A DNA stretch of 64,000 nucleotides from Hybos culiciformis (taxonomy: Eukaryota > Arthropoda > Insecta > Diptera > Hybotidae), in the NCBI GenBank assembly GCA_964007475.1, contig OZ023273.1:29189557-29253556 (forward strand), given 5' to 3'. Below the pieces are notes generated by a model. That model was not told the DNA's origin and ran no database searches. It was given only the letters and a program-made list of their open reading frames with translations. The position numbers were made by a program, and so were the translations under genes. How positions within the stretch are numbered: position 1 is the first letter of the stretch; the number at the start of each line of letters is the position of its first letter. Shown in pieces: positions 14,601 through 27,036 of this stretch.

Positions 14601-16964
14601 AGGACAGGGGCAGGGAATAAGAATTTAAAATTATCAAGCATTATATTTCATCGATACGTTAAGTCTGGGGTAAATTACAACATTATTACGTGGTTCAACT
14701 GCTCGAATAAGAATATATAGTTTTAAAAATAAAGCTTAAAAACCCTCTTTGGGCTCGAAAGACTTTAAAACGACAAAGACTGTGTACATGCTAGCTGAGA
14801 AATTTGATCTTAATGAAAATATCTACGTTTCTTGAAAAAGCTAAATATATCTATCAAATTATTCATCAGACAAAAAAGATGTCATAATGTTTAAATACAA
14901 AAAGGAAACCTTATATCGTCTTTTAAATTATATAACAAGTTTCCTGTTCCAGTAAAGGAGTCTTCTAAAATAACAGAAAAAAAAAGTTTAGAAGGCCATT
15001 ACTAATAGATAGGATTATTGAATGAAAATTTGTTTTTTTTACAAATTACAATTCAATCAATTATTATATAATAATAACTAATATAACTAATGTAGAACAA
15101 ATATAAATACTCGCATTAGTAGTTTGTGGTATGTATTAAAGATTCTATTATAAACAAAGAAAAAAAATTATGTAAAATATTTAGGAAATAATGTGTCAAA
15201 TAAGAATAAAATAAATAAGAAATAAAATGTATGCAAGTATTTTTAAAGAAATATTAATTAAACATCAATTTTCCATCGTTATATGGAATGATGACTATAC
15301 ATATATAATATTTTTTTCTTTTAATATAATAATTCAAAACAAATTGCTTAGTTTTAGGCTGAGAAAATTTTATATATTTTATTTTGCTACATTATTTTTA
15401 TTAAAAGAAAATATTAAAGAGAAAAGAAAAATTTGTAATTTTATAAGCCAAACTTTTCATTATCGTTCAATACTTAAATAATATTTATATTCCGAATCAA
15501 AAAAATAAATAAATAAATAATTATCTATTCTAAATTAAATTAAAAAAATAAATTTTAAAAGTTAAATAATAATGGATTTTTTTAGCAGCTCTAAATAGTA
15601 AGCTGTGATAAATAATATTTTGTGTATGTGCTCTGCGATTGCGTCATAATGGAACGTCACGACAATGATATTTTGATTTCATTGTGACAGCCGGAAAATT
15701 AAAAAATTAATAATTTTTCCACGTTTGGCATTAATTTTTTTAATTTCATTTTATCATATTCAATAGGATTTTATTATAAAAAAATAAATAAAAAACAATA
15801 TTCAAATAATTAAACTAAGTGAAATTAAAATATAATATAAAAAAATTGTGTTTATTTTCTTTCTGGCTGGCATTTTTGTTTTTTTTTCTTTTATTTCCAT
15901 AATTATCTAATTCAAAAAAAAAACAATTGAGATTTTTTAAGGTGAATGAAATTAATGATTTTTGAGTTAAAAAAAAATGTAAAAAATATTTTTTCTTTTT
16001 TGACGTATATTTTCCTTACATTTTTTTCATTTTAAATGAATTTACTTTTCAAACAAAATTGTCGAAAATTTAGAAAAAGAAAAGTTCTGAGATAATCCCA
16101 AAAATATTGATTTTTTTTTTGGACACCGAAGTGGATACAAAATCTTGAAAAAATTTCTTTATAAAATTGGAATGCAAAAAAAAAAAAATGATGCTGCTCA
16201 TGGCATCCATCATTCGACCAAAATAAATTAATTTGATCGAATAAATTCAGCTAGAAGGCAACAGCCTGCTATACACAACATATTATCTACCGTCGGAGTA
16301 GGTACTAGTTACCTACCTACTATCTGTATATATTTCTGAATGGCATGATTTTTACGTTAAGTTGAAAATATCCTTGGCTGCATTTGTTGGCTGTCCTCCA
16401 GCAAAGGCTTTAATAGTTTATTACGATCATTAGTATAATTAATTAGTATAACTAATGTTTTTCTAATGTTTTTCATAAAATGTCTTTCAAAAGATATTTT
16501 ATGAGATAGATAGATATATTAGGTATAAAATATTACCAATGTAAATTATTTAATTCGTGATTTTAATGCTCACACATAAATTTAAAAACATTAAGTAATC
16601 TGAAACAGTTTTTAAAATAAGTTTTTAAAATAAAAGTATGTTTCATTAAAGTCTAGTTTCTGAACTTTATCGTAAAAAAAAAAAAAAATTACGTTAACTA
16701 AAAATAAAAACTGATAAGAAAACCAATAAGATTTTCATTGCCTTAATTTTAATGAACAACAAATATTTTGATATTTTTTTACTGTTTTTTGTATGTACCT
16801 ATAAAGTTTATTATAAGATTATAAACTTTTTCAAAAATTTATAGTTTGATCTGTTTATAGCTAGATCCCATTGTAACAAACTACTTTGCAAACTAGTTAA
16901 TTATTCGTAAATTTCAACGACCATTGACTAAAATTTTTCAAAAATTTTTTTGTTTTGATTCTAG
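8611..16964. other. Long gene-free spacer upstream of SGT
   Basis: AT-rich DNA with AT microsatellites (for example near 12905-12930 and 14405-14425) and many A/T runs. There is a less AT-biased patch at about 15630-15700 containing gcgtcataatgg and aacgtcacgac. It could be a promoter or first non-coding exon of SGT, but this is only suggestive. The open frames at 12937-13122 and 15227-15481 are low-complexity and unsupported. Confidence 0.4.
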
Positions 16965-16997
16965 GTTTAATTAAAGCCATAAAAACTGCAGAACGCC
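16965..16997 (+). other. 5' UTR segment of SGT after a splice acceptor
   Basis: A pyrimidine-rich tract ending in gattctag (AG at 16963-16964) lies 33 bp before the SGT start codon. This suggests a spliced 5' leader whose first exon lies further upstream. The first exon was not located. Confidence 0.5.
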
Positions 16998-18444
16998 ATG
17001 GCTAATGAAATCCAAAAAGCATTTGTTAAATCGTTTTTAGATTTCTTAAGAAAACAAATTCAAGATCAAACATTGTCATCAGATGCTTTAGAAAGTAAGT
17101 TGAAGCTTAAAATTCGTTGGTAAAATTAAAAAAAAAAAATTAAAAACTAAGTGTTTTTCTATTTTCCTTCCCAAAAAAATAAATTTTATATATTATTGCT
17201 ATTCAATTGTACTATAACCTCTTTTCGATCATTAAAAATTGTACAAGATACAAGATACCAAGATCAATTTTTTAGTTTAGTTTTAAAAAATAGTAAATAA
17301 AATTAAAAACCTCCGATCTCCGATCTAAGCAATAACAAAATAAGTATTTATATTATTAAAAATTTAATTTAGAAATTAAAACAACTACTTGACCTACATA
17401 TTTTGTCAAAAATGTAAAATTTGTTTTAATTTTTTATTTTATTTTTTTCATTTAGGCTTAGAAGTTGCTCTTCAATGCTTAGAGGCAGCATTTGAAATTC
17501 ATCCAGATGAAGAGAACAGCGAAGCTGGTGCAAGTTCAGGATCTGAACTTAAAAAAGAATCAGTAAATTTATTTGAACTTTATCAAACGACTTATGTAGA
17601 ATCAAATCCACAGCGTAAGGAAATCGGTGAGAATATCAAAAATGAAGGAAATCGCTTAATGAAAGAAAGCAAATTTCAAGAAGCATTGCTAGAATATAAT
17701 CGCGCCATTACATATGATCCAACAAATCCGGTATTTTATTGTAATCGAGCTGCAGCGTATATTCGATTAAGTGAGCATGAAAAAGCTGTAGCTGATTGTA
17801 AATTAGCATTAGTATATAATCCAGAATATGGAAAAGCATATGGTCGAATGGGAATAGCATATTCAAATTTAAATAAATTTGATGAGGCTAGATCATCATA
17901 TCAGAAGGCTTTAGAAATCGAGCCTGATAATATGGATTATAGAAATAATTTACAGGTTGCAGAAGAAAGATGTACATCAGGTGTTGGCAATTTTCCTGCT
18001 GGAAATGCAAATATTCAAATTCCCCCAAATTTGGCCAATCTTGCAAGTCAATTAGGTTCAGCATTTGGTCCTGCTGGTGCCGGAGGGGTTGGCTCTGTAA
18101 ATGCTGCCGGAGATGGTGGTCCTAATGGGTCTAATTTAGCTAACATGTTATTCAACAACATTAGTCCAAATTTGAGAAATTTATTTGAAGGAATGATGCA
18201 AGATCCCTTAATTACATCAACATTGCAATCTGTTGCTAGCAATCCAGAAGCATTGATCGATATGAGTAGACAAGTCGCCGCCGTAATTAATTCAGAAAAT
18301 CCAGATTTTATGAGAAATATTCACCAACAAATACATCAATATTCGCAAGGTGGCAATGATAATGGCGGACCCGATAATAATCAAGGTGGAAATCCTGGTG
18401 GTAACAATGATCCACAAAATCCAAATGGTGGTGCTAATAATTAA
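16998..18444 (+). CDS. Sgt: Small glutamine-rich tetratricopeptide repeat protein (SGT/SGTA family co-chaperone)
   Basis: SGT proteins are cytosolic co-chaperones that bind Hsp70/Hsp90 C-termini through TPRs and pass tail-anchored or mislocalised membrane proteins to the Bag6/GET route. There are two coding exons, 16998-17094 (MANEIQKAF...) and 17456-18444, joined in phase 1 (GAA A|GC TTA) through GTAAGT and TTTAG sites, giving 361 residues. Residues 1 to about 60 form the N-terminal dimerisation region (FLRKQIQDQTLSSDALESLEVALQCLE in outline). Residues about 90-203 hold three TPRs, with EGNRLMKESKFQEAL, NRAAAYIRLSEHEKAV and YGRMGIAYSNLNKFDEA. The C-terminal third is Gly/Ala-rich, then NLFEGMMQDPLI and a Gln/Asn/Gly-rich tail. 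The open frame that begins at 17389 is intron read-through; the real start is in exon 1. Length is close to animal SGTs. The minus-strand frame inside the gene at 18048-18242 is a shadow. Confidence 0.95.
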
Positions 18445-18609
18445 AAATATATTCATATTTTAAGTTAAACAATATTAAAATATAATTTTGGGTTTCACAA
18501 TATAAATTTTTCTAATAATTTAATTAAATTTAATAATTTTCTTAATTATGTTCGTTTTTATGGAAATATAATTTACAGTACTCTTCTTTCTTTATTAAGA
18601 ATCATTTCA

Positions 18610-18615
18610 AATAAA
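18610..18615 (+). promoter_or_regulatory. Candidate SGT polyadenylation signal
   Basis: AATAAA occurs about 165 bp after the SGT stop codon, followed by a T-rich stretch. Such hexamers are frequent in this AT-rich background, so the assignment is tentative. Confidence 0.35.
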
Positions 18616-21600
18616 AAAAATTATTCAATTAAGTTAAAACTAATTTTTTATTTATGTTAAGCTCTAGTGACACAAAATATGGAAACTTCGGCAACCATTA
18701 ATAATCGTAAGTATATATAGTATGATAATCATATTCTGAAAAATTACGATTTCTGACTGTGAGCGTAAAAACATTTATCTTTAATTAATTTTTTTTTTTT
18801 GGTTGCGAATAGAAATAGAAAATACTAGTATATGTTATTTAAATAAAAAGCATATATATTTTTGGAGCGGTTTCAATCAATAAAAATATATCTAAAATTT
18901 AAATGTAATCTACATTATTTATAATCGTTACAAATTGGAAACATAAATTTGTTAATAGCGTAGTCTTGAATTCGAAAATTTGATGAAAATTATGTTTGAA
19001 AGGAATTATGTCTTTCGTTGGAAAAGCGAAGACAAAACAAAAAAATTATCAAAGAAGCTCATATTCCAAGTACATATTATCCCACAATTGTTTGCTCTTG
19101 CCGCGCCTAGAAAATTATGCAATTTCACTTATTTGATAATTTTACTTTGTTAATTCAAAATTTTGTAGAAAACTAAAATAAGTTCAATATGGTTTTTGTA
19201 AACCAACCCTAGATTCTAGAATAACCACTTTTAAAAACGTTTTTTTTTTTTCTACATATTTAATTTTTTTTATTTCTTAATTCATTCATTATCCAAATCT
19301 GAAAAATACGATGGATAAGTCAGAAGTACCTATCTACCTGTTTTGTTTGAAATGATATAAAAAAAAACAAGAATTAACTTTTTTATTAAATGTTAATATA
19401 TTTTTTATCTTTCCAAGTTAAAGCAAAAAAAAAACCGATTTAAAGGAATGTCTGAAACAAAGTTTTCTTATTTCGTTAACATCGAAGAAAAAAAAAAAGT
19501 TAATTAAAATTGTAATTTCCCGTTATTTTTTTATATAGGTACATAAAACCGGAAATAGAAATTTATTTTAATAGAATGTGCATTTGGAATTTTTTCATAA
19601 ATTTTACAAGTCTTAAAAATCGAACTCCAAATGTATAGTGCAAAATTTTTAAACATGTTTGAAAGTTTGAAAGTTTGATTGATTGATTTTCTTATCAAAT
19701 TTTCGAAAAGCAGAATTCATTTATACCTACGATACGTAGTAAAATTTACATTTATCTAATTACATACCTATTTATATTCGCGCTGAACTAATATTCATTT
19801 CGTATCAATAAAAACGATTTGAAATAAAATTGCATATACATATTCGTTCAATTTTAATAAAACAGAACAAGTACCTATAAGAACGGAAGAACGACCTTTT
19901 AAAAATTTTAAACGGAGGAATAAGAATTATATTTGTAATGCCTATTGATAAATTTTTTTGCTTTTTCTAACATTGCAATATAAAAATTTTTATTTTTGTA
20001 ATTTTGATGATTTTTAGTCCCAAGAATAGTTACCAACTTAAAGCTTAATTAAAAAGAAATGTACAGATTTTGTTTTTTTACAGCACCATAGATTTTAATC
20101 TTATTTAATTCGCTCCCTTTTAAATACTTTTTTTTTTAATGATTTAATGTTAATTTAAAAGAATTTGTTATTCTGTTTTTATTTTATTTAAAGTTAAACA
20201 AAAAAAAAATTTATAATGTACATATACAACATATTTTTATCAGCAGAATTTTATTAAAAGGATTTATTTTTCTTTTTAATAACTTCTCACCAAAAAAGTG
20301 AAGTAAAAATATAGATATTAAAAAAAAACGGAAATGTTACCTGTGTAATTGAATAATGAATTTTTTTTTTACATCAATTAATATTTCGAAAATTAAGTTC
20401 ATCCGAATCTATCTGCCCTTCATTAATAAATTTCTTGACGAAAAACACAGATTTTGTGGTAAATTACGATAGGCAAAATCTAACCCTTTTTTTTATTTTA
20501 CTTGTGAAGCTGAATCGATTTCTCTCAAACCTTATACCAGAAAAAACAAAAAAAAATATTCTTGTACTTAACATAATATTTGAAAATTAGAACAGAGAAT
20601 TTTTTAATCAACTAAATGGATTAGGTTTTTGGTTAAATTTTGCATAAAAGGATTTATTTTTGTTTACAAAGAATTTTAAGGAATTATTTTAAGTCTTCAT
20701 CTCTCATTTTCGGTTTATTTGACTCATTTTACCTTCATTCAAAAGAATAACCAAAAAAAAATATTTTTTTTTTTTTTCAATTATTTTTTGTTTTAAATTG
20801 TTATTTTTAAATCTTTTAATGGTCTGACAACTGATTTTAATGTAGAAAAAAAAAACAATATTTTATTAGATATAAGAAAAAAAAAAACATCTTTTTCTTT
20901 TAAGTTTTTTATGCAACTGTACACACTTCTAATAGGTTATATTTAGATGGACTTTAATTGCAATTAATTTCTGTAGTTTTAGCTGCTTCAGTTTTCTTAT
21001 TAACTAATTGAAGACGGAGGAGAAAAAAATAAATTAAAAATAAAATGAGGACTTAAAAGTTCATCAAATTGTGTAACAAAACTTAAGTTCATTGGGAGAT
21101 AATAAAATTGATAGGTAGTTGTATACAGAGTTTCTGAAATTTCTAAAGTAGTTGAGCTTACACAATTCACTTGTTGTCAATTATTTTTATGATGCTAATT
21201 TTTTTTTTTTAATTTATACGAGTAATGTGTATATAAATCTCATATTTTTCTCTAATTTAAAATTATGATACTTTATTTATCTTTCTTTAAAAAGAAAATA
21301 TGAGATTAGAAAAAGGGTAACACACAGCACGCACATTTTATACTTATTTTTTTTTTCTTTATATTTTATATTTTTTGTTTATTAAAATTCAAGTTGAAAG
21401 AGAAAATTTTATTACCCAACATTATTTATAAGGCATTAAATGAATTATCACGTTTAGATATGGTGTTTAAAATTTTATTTAAAAATTTTCAGATGGTTTT
21501 TTTTTTCTTTTCAAGAAAAATTAAATTTTTATAATCAAAAATATACATAGTGTTTAATGAAAACTGATATACACAGTTGCATTTTACAAATATCTTAAAG

Positions 21601-22854
21601 CATCCGTTTTCTTAAGAAAAAGATGTAAAAAGATTTTGTATTGTAACTGCCTCGATTTTCATCAAGATGAGCAATTAGTTGCTAACACATTTGTTTTGTT
21701 GTAGTTTTATACGTGTGAATGAAAATACGATCCTTAAGCAAAGTTTACTCTTTAGGTCATAGAATCATTTAGAGAGATTTTTCCTATTGTACACACATCT
21801 TTGTTTAAATTAGTTCAAGATATTGCTTGCTTAGTGAATTCTTAAACAAAAATCAAAATACATAAATAGAAAAATATAGAAAATAAATATAGATTAAAGA
21901 TACATACTTAAGTTTTAAGATTCTTTACAATCAGAAGATGAACTTATTATTTTGCTTCCTTGAAATATCATCATACTAATACCAGTTTAATCATATAGGT
22001 ATATAATATATAAATATAACAACTTCCATCGAAATTGAAATCTTAGTTCCACTAATCGAAATTTATCTAACCACAATTAATTTTCATTAGAATCCATTTA
22101 AACTTACGAAAAATTTAAAATTTATTAAATTTTTATAAGAATATAATGGCACAAAAACCGATTGGTTGATTCATAAGTAATAAACATTTTAGAAGCGTAC
22201 AGACGGACGGACGAACGGACAAATTAAAGAAAATAGATATACCTATATACGTAAATCTTTACTTCACTAAATCACCTTGTGTCCAATTTTTACTTCTTAA
22301 AAAACAAATTTCCTTTTTAAGGACAGTTTAATTGGCAAAATTATATTAGAAGAGTATAAAAATTTGATTTTCCATGAAAAATTAAATAAAATTTCAACAA
22401 CAAAAAAAATGAAATAAAAAAATCTTTCCTTTTTCCTTAAGTGCATTAATAAATACATTATTTAGAATATCATAAAAAAAAATATATTTTATTTTTGGGG
22501 GGAAAAAAGATGAAATTTATCTGTTGGAATTTGAAATTTACAAGTATTTTACTTTTAAAAGTTTTCTAAATAATAAAACATTTTTTTTTCTTGAAAAATA
22601 TATATATGTACCTTATTTATACAGTACACAGAAGTATTATTCGTTATCCCCAAAAAAAAACCGAAGAAAATCGTTTAAGAATATCAAGGATCTCCATCTG
22701 ATAGAATTTAATTTTTTAAAGTTTTAAATTAATTTAAAATTATAGGCCGATGGTTCTACGCGAAAATTAAGCAATTAAAACTATTTTTAAAAATTTTCTC
22801 AAAAATTAATTACTAAAATTAGCAAATTATATTTTTTTTTATACCTATTCTTTA
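18616..22854. other. Gene-free spacer
   Basis: Mostly A/T homopolymer-rich DNA. It includes one copy of a diverged interspersed repeat near 21960-22230, ending in a gacggacggacg-type tract. No gene is supported; the frame at 22524-22727 is low-complexity. Confidence 0.4.
21960..22230. repeat. Diverged interspersed repeat, copy 1
   Basis: It shares an ordered series of motifs with 26040-26230: aatacca, aaatataaca, atcgaaat, agttcc..ctaatcga, atttatctac/a, aattaattttca and a gaatcc/ggatcc block. This copy runs on into a cagacggacggacgaacgg tract. The type of element is not identified. Confidence 0.4.
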
Positions 22855-23258
22855 AGGCCGGTTTTCACGATCCAAGTACACTTTGTCCAAGTTTCTTTGA
22901 TCAAAGTCACTTGGACCAAGTTACTTTGAACCTACTTTTTACTTTGAAGTTACTTTGATGAATAGAAAAAATTTGCTTCATACAATTCCATGAACTGGAC
23001 GTTTTCCCGATCATTCCATTTTCTTTTATTAATTAATTTTTTAATAATTTTTGTATTATTTTAAATTAAAATTTTTTTTTTTATTTTTTTTTTTTTTTTT
23101 ACAAATACACTACTTTGATCAAAGTAAGTAGAGCAGTGTCCAACTAAACTTTGATGTGTCTACTTTGTCCAAGTTGACTTTGACACCATGTTTACACGAT
23201 CAAAAAGAACGTCCAAGTCGACTTGGACAAAGTGTACTTGGATCGTGAAAACCAGCCT
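22855..23258. mobile_element. PIF/Harbinger-like MITE
   Basis: The termini form inverted repeats of about 37 bp: aggccggttttcacgatcc... on the left, and on the right the reverse complement with one mismatch (ggct for ggcc). The 404-bp element is flanked by TTA on both sides (22852-22854 and 23259-23261), the 3-bp target duplication typical of PIF/Harbinger transposons. The interior is rich in short ACTTTG/CAAAGT and CTTGGACAA palindromic motifs and has no transposase. The near-perfect ends suggest a fairly young insertion. Confidence 0.75.
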
Positions 23259-25530
23259 TTACAGAAAATTAAAATAATTTCATTAAAATTTTCTCATAAG
23301 AAGGAAATTGTTCACATTGTACCTGCACAATACACATCCGAATCCTTTTATGCCTTACTTTGATGAAAAAAAAAACTACCGAAAAGTTAAAAAACACCCT
23401 TCTTAAGAAGAGAACATCCCCCATAGCTTTTGTTATCACATATAAGTTTTATTCAATCGGCGAGCGCTAAAAATATATGAATGCAGGTTTTTATTAGCTC
23501 TAAATTTCCTTATCATTTCAAGTTTGCTTTATAAAAAATAAAAACAGTTTCGTTTTAAGGAAAAACGATAGCAAAAAAGAGAAGAAATTATTATAGATTT
23601 AAAAAAAAAATTAAATTATTTTCTCTAAAAACCCCAATTCAATAGTTTTCTTTCAAATATAGTTTTAATTTATTATAAAAATAATAATAAAAAGTAATCT
23701 AAGCAGGATAATAAATTTAATAAACCAATTTTTAGCTGACTTCATCAAAATAAAAATATATTTATATATACATATATTTGTTTTGTATAAAAAGAATGGA
23801 GGTATTAATTTTAGTACTCATCAATCTGAGGATATTATTTATATACACAAAAATAAGATAGAAATAGCGATGGATAGAAATATTTGGTAGACACAAAATT
23901 CATTTTATTCAGAATTTTAATTTATTTTTATTTGAAAGCATAATTCGAAAAAGGAATTCGTAAAATTTATGAAATGGAAAAAATCATTTTTCGATTGGTT
24001 TATATTTAAAAAGAAAATCATTTTAGATTTTTTGAATTTTGTAATATTTTTTTTTATTTCATTATTTAATGATATTTTTGTCCTTGGAGAAAGGAAAATG
24101 TATTGTGTATAGGCCCCGAATAATTATGCTAATTAAAATCGTCCACATAAGAAAACATGTAAAGAAAGGTGTTCTATATACTAAATAGAATAAAAAAAAT
24201 TAATAAATCAGATTTAATTTTCAAAAATTGTTTAAATAATGATCATAATGCCAATCAATCATAATTCGCAAACATATAATATTAGCTGAAACCAAACTTG
24301 TTAATTCATATAATTTTATTTGTTTAGACGAGTATTTTTGTTTAAATAGCAATTTGATTTGGTGCACATTTTGCATTGTCCAAGATTTGTCCAAAATTCT
24401 CTTGGATAACTTGCGACTTCAAGAGAATTTTGAAATGGTTGTACATTTCGTTTAATGAAAATTAATTTATAATATAATGGATATTTCGCGTTTTCAAATA
24501 GAAAAGTTTAATTAGTTTTTAAAAGATGTATTATACATCGTCGACAGAGAAAAAGTTTGACGCATGTAGATTTTCAGATTTCATATTAAGGTCGCTTTCT
24601 AGATTCCCAAAGAATCTGTTTCTTGGTATTTTTAACAGTTTCCTAGATTTTCAGTGATATTTATTAATTAATTGAAAAAAAAAAGTACCGCATGTAGATT
24701 ATTAAAAAATCTATTATAGGTATTATATATACGAATTTTAGGATTAAAAAATGTATATGTCTATTGATATAAAATTATTAGAATTTACAACATACGTCAT
24801 ATCAATTCTTAACTATTTCTTTCTTGATACAAAATTTAATGGAAATCGATATGCTAGAAAAAAAAGTTAGAAACACTCGAATATTACATACGGCAAACGT
24901 TTTCTTAGTCGACGATATATCGAAAAATATAAAAAATTTATTAACTTTGATTTTAAGAAAAAAATGTTCTGAGTTTAGAAAAATAAAATTATAAGAAAAA
25001 GTAGTGAAAACAAAATAGTAACTCGAAGTCATAAAATAAAGTAAAAATAAAAAGTAGTTTCTTATTTGTAAGTTTTTTTCTTTATTAAAAAAAATAAATA
25101 AATGAAAGAAAACAAATGTATAAAAATTTACAGAAATAAATACTTCCGAGATCCGTTTCGTTTAAAATAAGAAGAAACAAAGTCCACTTAAGTACATCTT
25201 AAAAACAATTTAAAGTTTTTTCTTATATTTTTCTTTTACAAAATTTTTTCAGAAAATTTTCTTGAAACAAATCAAATTGTTTTAAATTTGAGATTTTTAA
25301 TATTGCTATGCTACTTATATGGTAATAAAAACATGTTTATTTGTAGCTATATATTCTAATATTTCCGAGAATGAGATATTTTCAGTAAGGTATAAACGTT
25401 CTCATGTGGAAATTCCTTTTTTTATATACATATAGATATAATATAATAAATATAATTGAAATAATAACTTTATTGCTTGCCATATCATTGCAATGATAAC
25501 CTCATTTGGAGGTGACTGAGCATTTGTTAG

Positions 25531-25593
25531 CTTTAGTACTGTTTTAGTGCTGTTTGATCACAGTCACAGATTTAGTACTGTTTGATCACAGTC
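25531..25593. repeat. Short local tandem repeat
   Basis: A unit of the form ttagtactgtttgatcacag occurs at 25542-25565 (with one change) and 25570-25593, preceded by a half unit at 25531-25541. It sits in a patch that is less AT-biased than its surroundings. No function is evident. Confidence 0.5.
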
Positions 25594-26039
25594 GGTTTGG
25601 GAGTGGGGTTTGCCAATTCATACTGCTATCTTACCTTATATTTCAAAAACTTAATATTTACTTTAGAAATAAATCATTTATTTTTTTTTTGTGATATAGA
25701 TAGATATAGTCTTAGTATACTAACTAGAGTATATAGAACTTAATTCAGAATGGTCAAAAAAGTTTTATTATTTAATTAGCGGTTTTGGTTTTTCCATATA
25801 AAAAACTTTTAATTTGAAATTGGTTTCTTAAAATTAGTCTTTGTTGTTTTTATCAATAACAAAAATTTTAAAGTCTTACATAGAAAAGTTATTTAGGTAC
25901 TTAGAAATTTAAAATAAAAATTTATAAAAATATAGAACAGCATCTCATGAAGTATGGCCAGCATTTCGATTTAATATTTTTTAATTTTAAGTCATAATCA
26001 GGTTCTGAACATATTTTTTAAGTTCCTTAATCCTTCGAA

Positions 26040-26230
26040 ATCATAATAATACCAATACCACAAATATAACATTTTTCATCGAAATACCGACGCTAGTCCG
26101 ACTCCTTGGCCTGTAATTTTTTTTTTTTTTTTCAAGTTCCTCTAATCGACATTTATCTACCTGCATTGTAATTAATTTTCAAAGGGATCCTTTTAATGAA
26201 ACATATATACATACATAGTCCGTTTATTCA
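26040..26230. repeat. Diverged interspersed repeat, copy 2
   Basis: This is the partner of 21960-22230, in the same orientation, with the same order of motifs (atcgaaat, agttcctctaatcga, atttatctac, aattaattttca). The copies are clearly diverged. Confidence 0.4.
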
Positions 26231-27036
26231 TTTTTGATTAAAACCAGGCTAAAAATGATCGAAATTAAAGTTTGATTTTCCATTTAAATCTCATAAATAT
26301 ATAAAAAGGATTCAAAAGAAATGTTAAATTTACTATTACATGAAATCATTTATATTAATGAATAAAAAATTAAATTTTTTCACCAAATGTCGCTTAAATT
26401 TAAATCACAATTCACAACCTCTTACATTTATAATAGAGCAAACTAAATTTATAAAAAAAATATATATTTATATTTTCTTTAAAATAGAATCTTTTTTTAT
26501 ACAACTATATTCTCATGTTTAAGTATAATAATTATACATATTTATTTTTACTTCAAATAAATTACTATATAAGTTTACGGAAAAAAATATTACTTACTTA
26601 ATACTTTTGCATGAAAGAATTTAAAATTTTAAAACATTAAAAGTGCCTGCAGATTATAATTTCTTACTTCAAAGCTAAGTTGAAATTACATACATAAAAA
26701 CTTAAAATCCGAAATTCATAATAATTTAAAAGAAATTAGATATCTTATAAGTTAAAACTTAACTTTGTCCCCACATTTGATTCTCAATTTTTTAAATTTA
26801 AGACTTAAATCGTAAAAAACTTTAAAAGCCGAAAAAAATTCAAAAAAAAAAAATAAAATAAAATACAATTTTAATATTGTCTTGGAAACCCTTTGTGCAG
26901 TTAATTCAATCACATACAATTTAAAAACTGAAACAAATATTTAAAAATTTCAAGTATTTTCACAACAATTTTTTAATAACAATTTTTTTATACAAAAAAA
27001 CCTAAGACATAAAATTAAAACCTACAGTCCTTAAAA

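Larger units (their letters stand above)
23262..27036. other. Gene-free spacer
   Basis: AT-rich. It contains a short local tandem repeat (25531-25593) and the second copy of a diverged interspersed repeat (26040-26230). The small open frames at 24802-25032 and 26340-26522 have no recognisable domain. Confidence 0.4.

Noticed and set aside
17389..17455. N-terminal extension of the SGT frame starting MTYIFCQKC
   Set aside because: This is intron sequence ending at a TTTAG acceptor. The true N-terminus (MANEIQKAF) is encoded at 16998-17094 and restores the conserved SGT start.
18048..18242. 64-codon minus-strand open frame
   Set aside because: It is antisense to the Gly/Pro-rich part of SGT and has no independent support.
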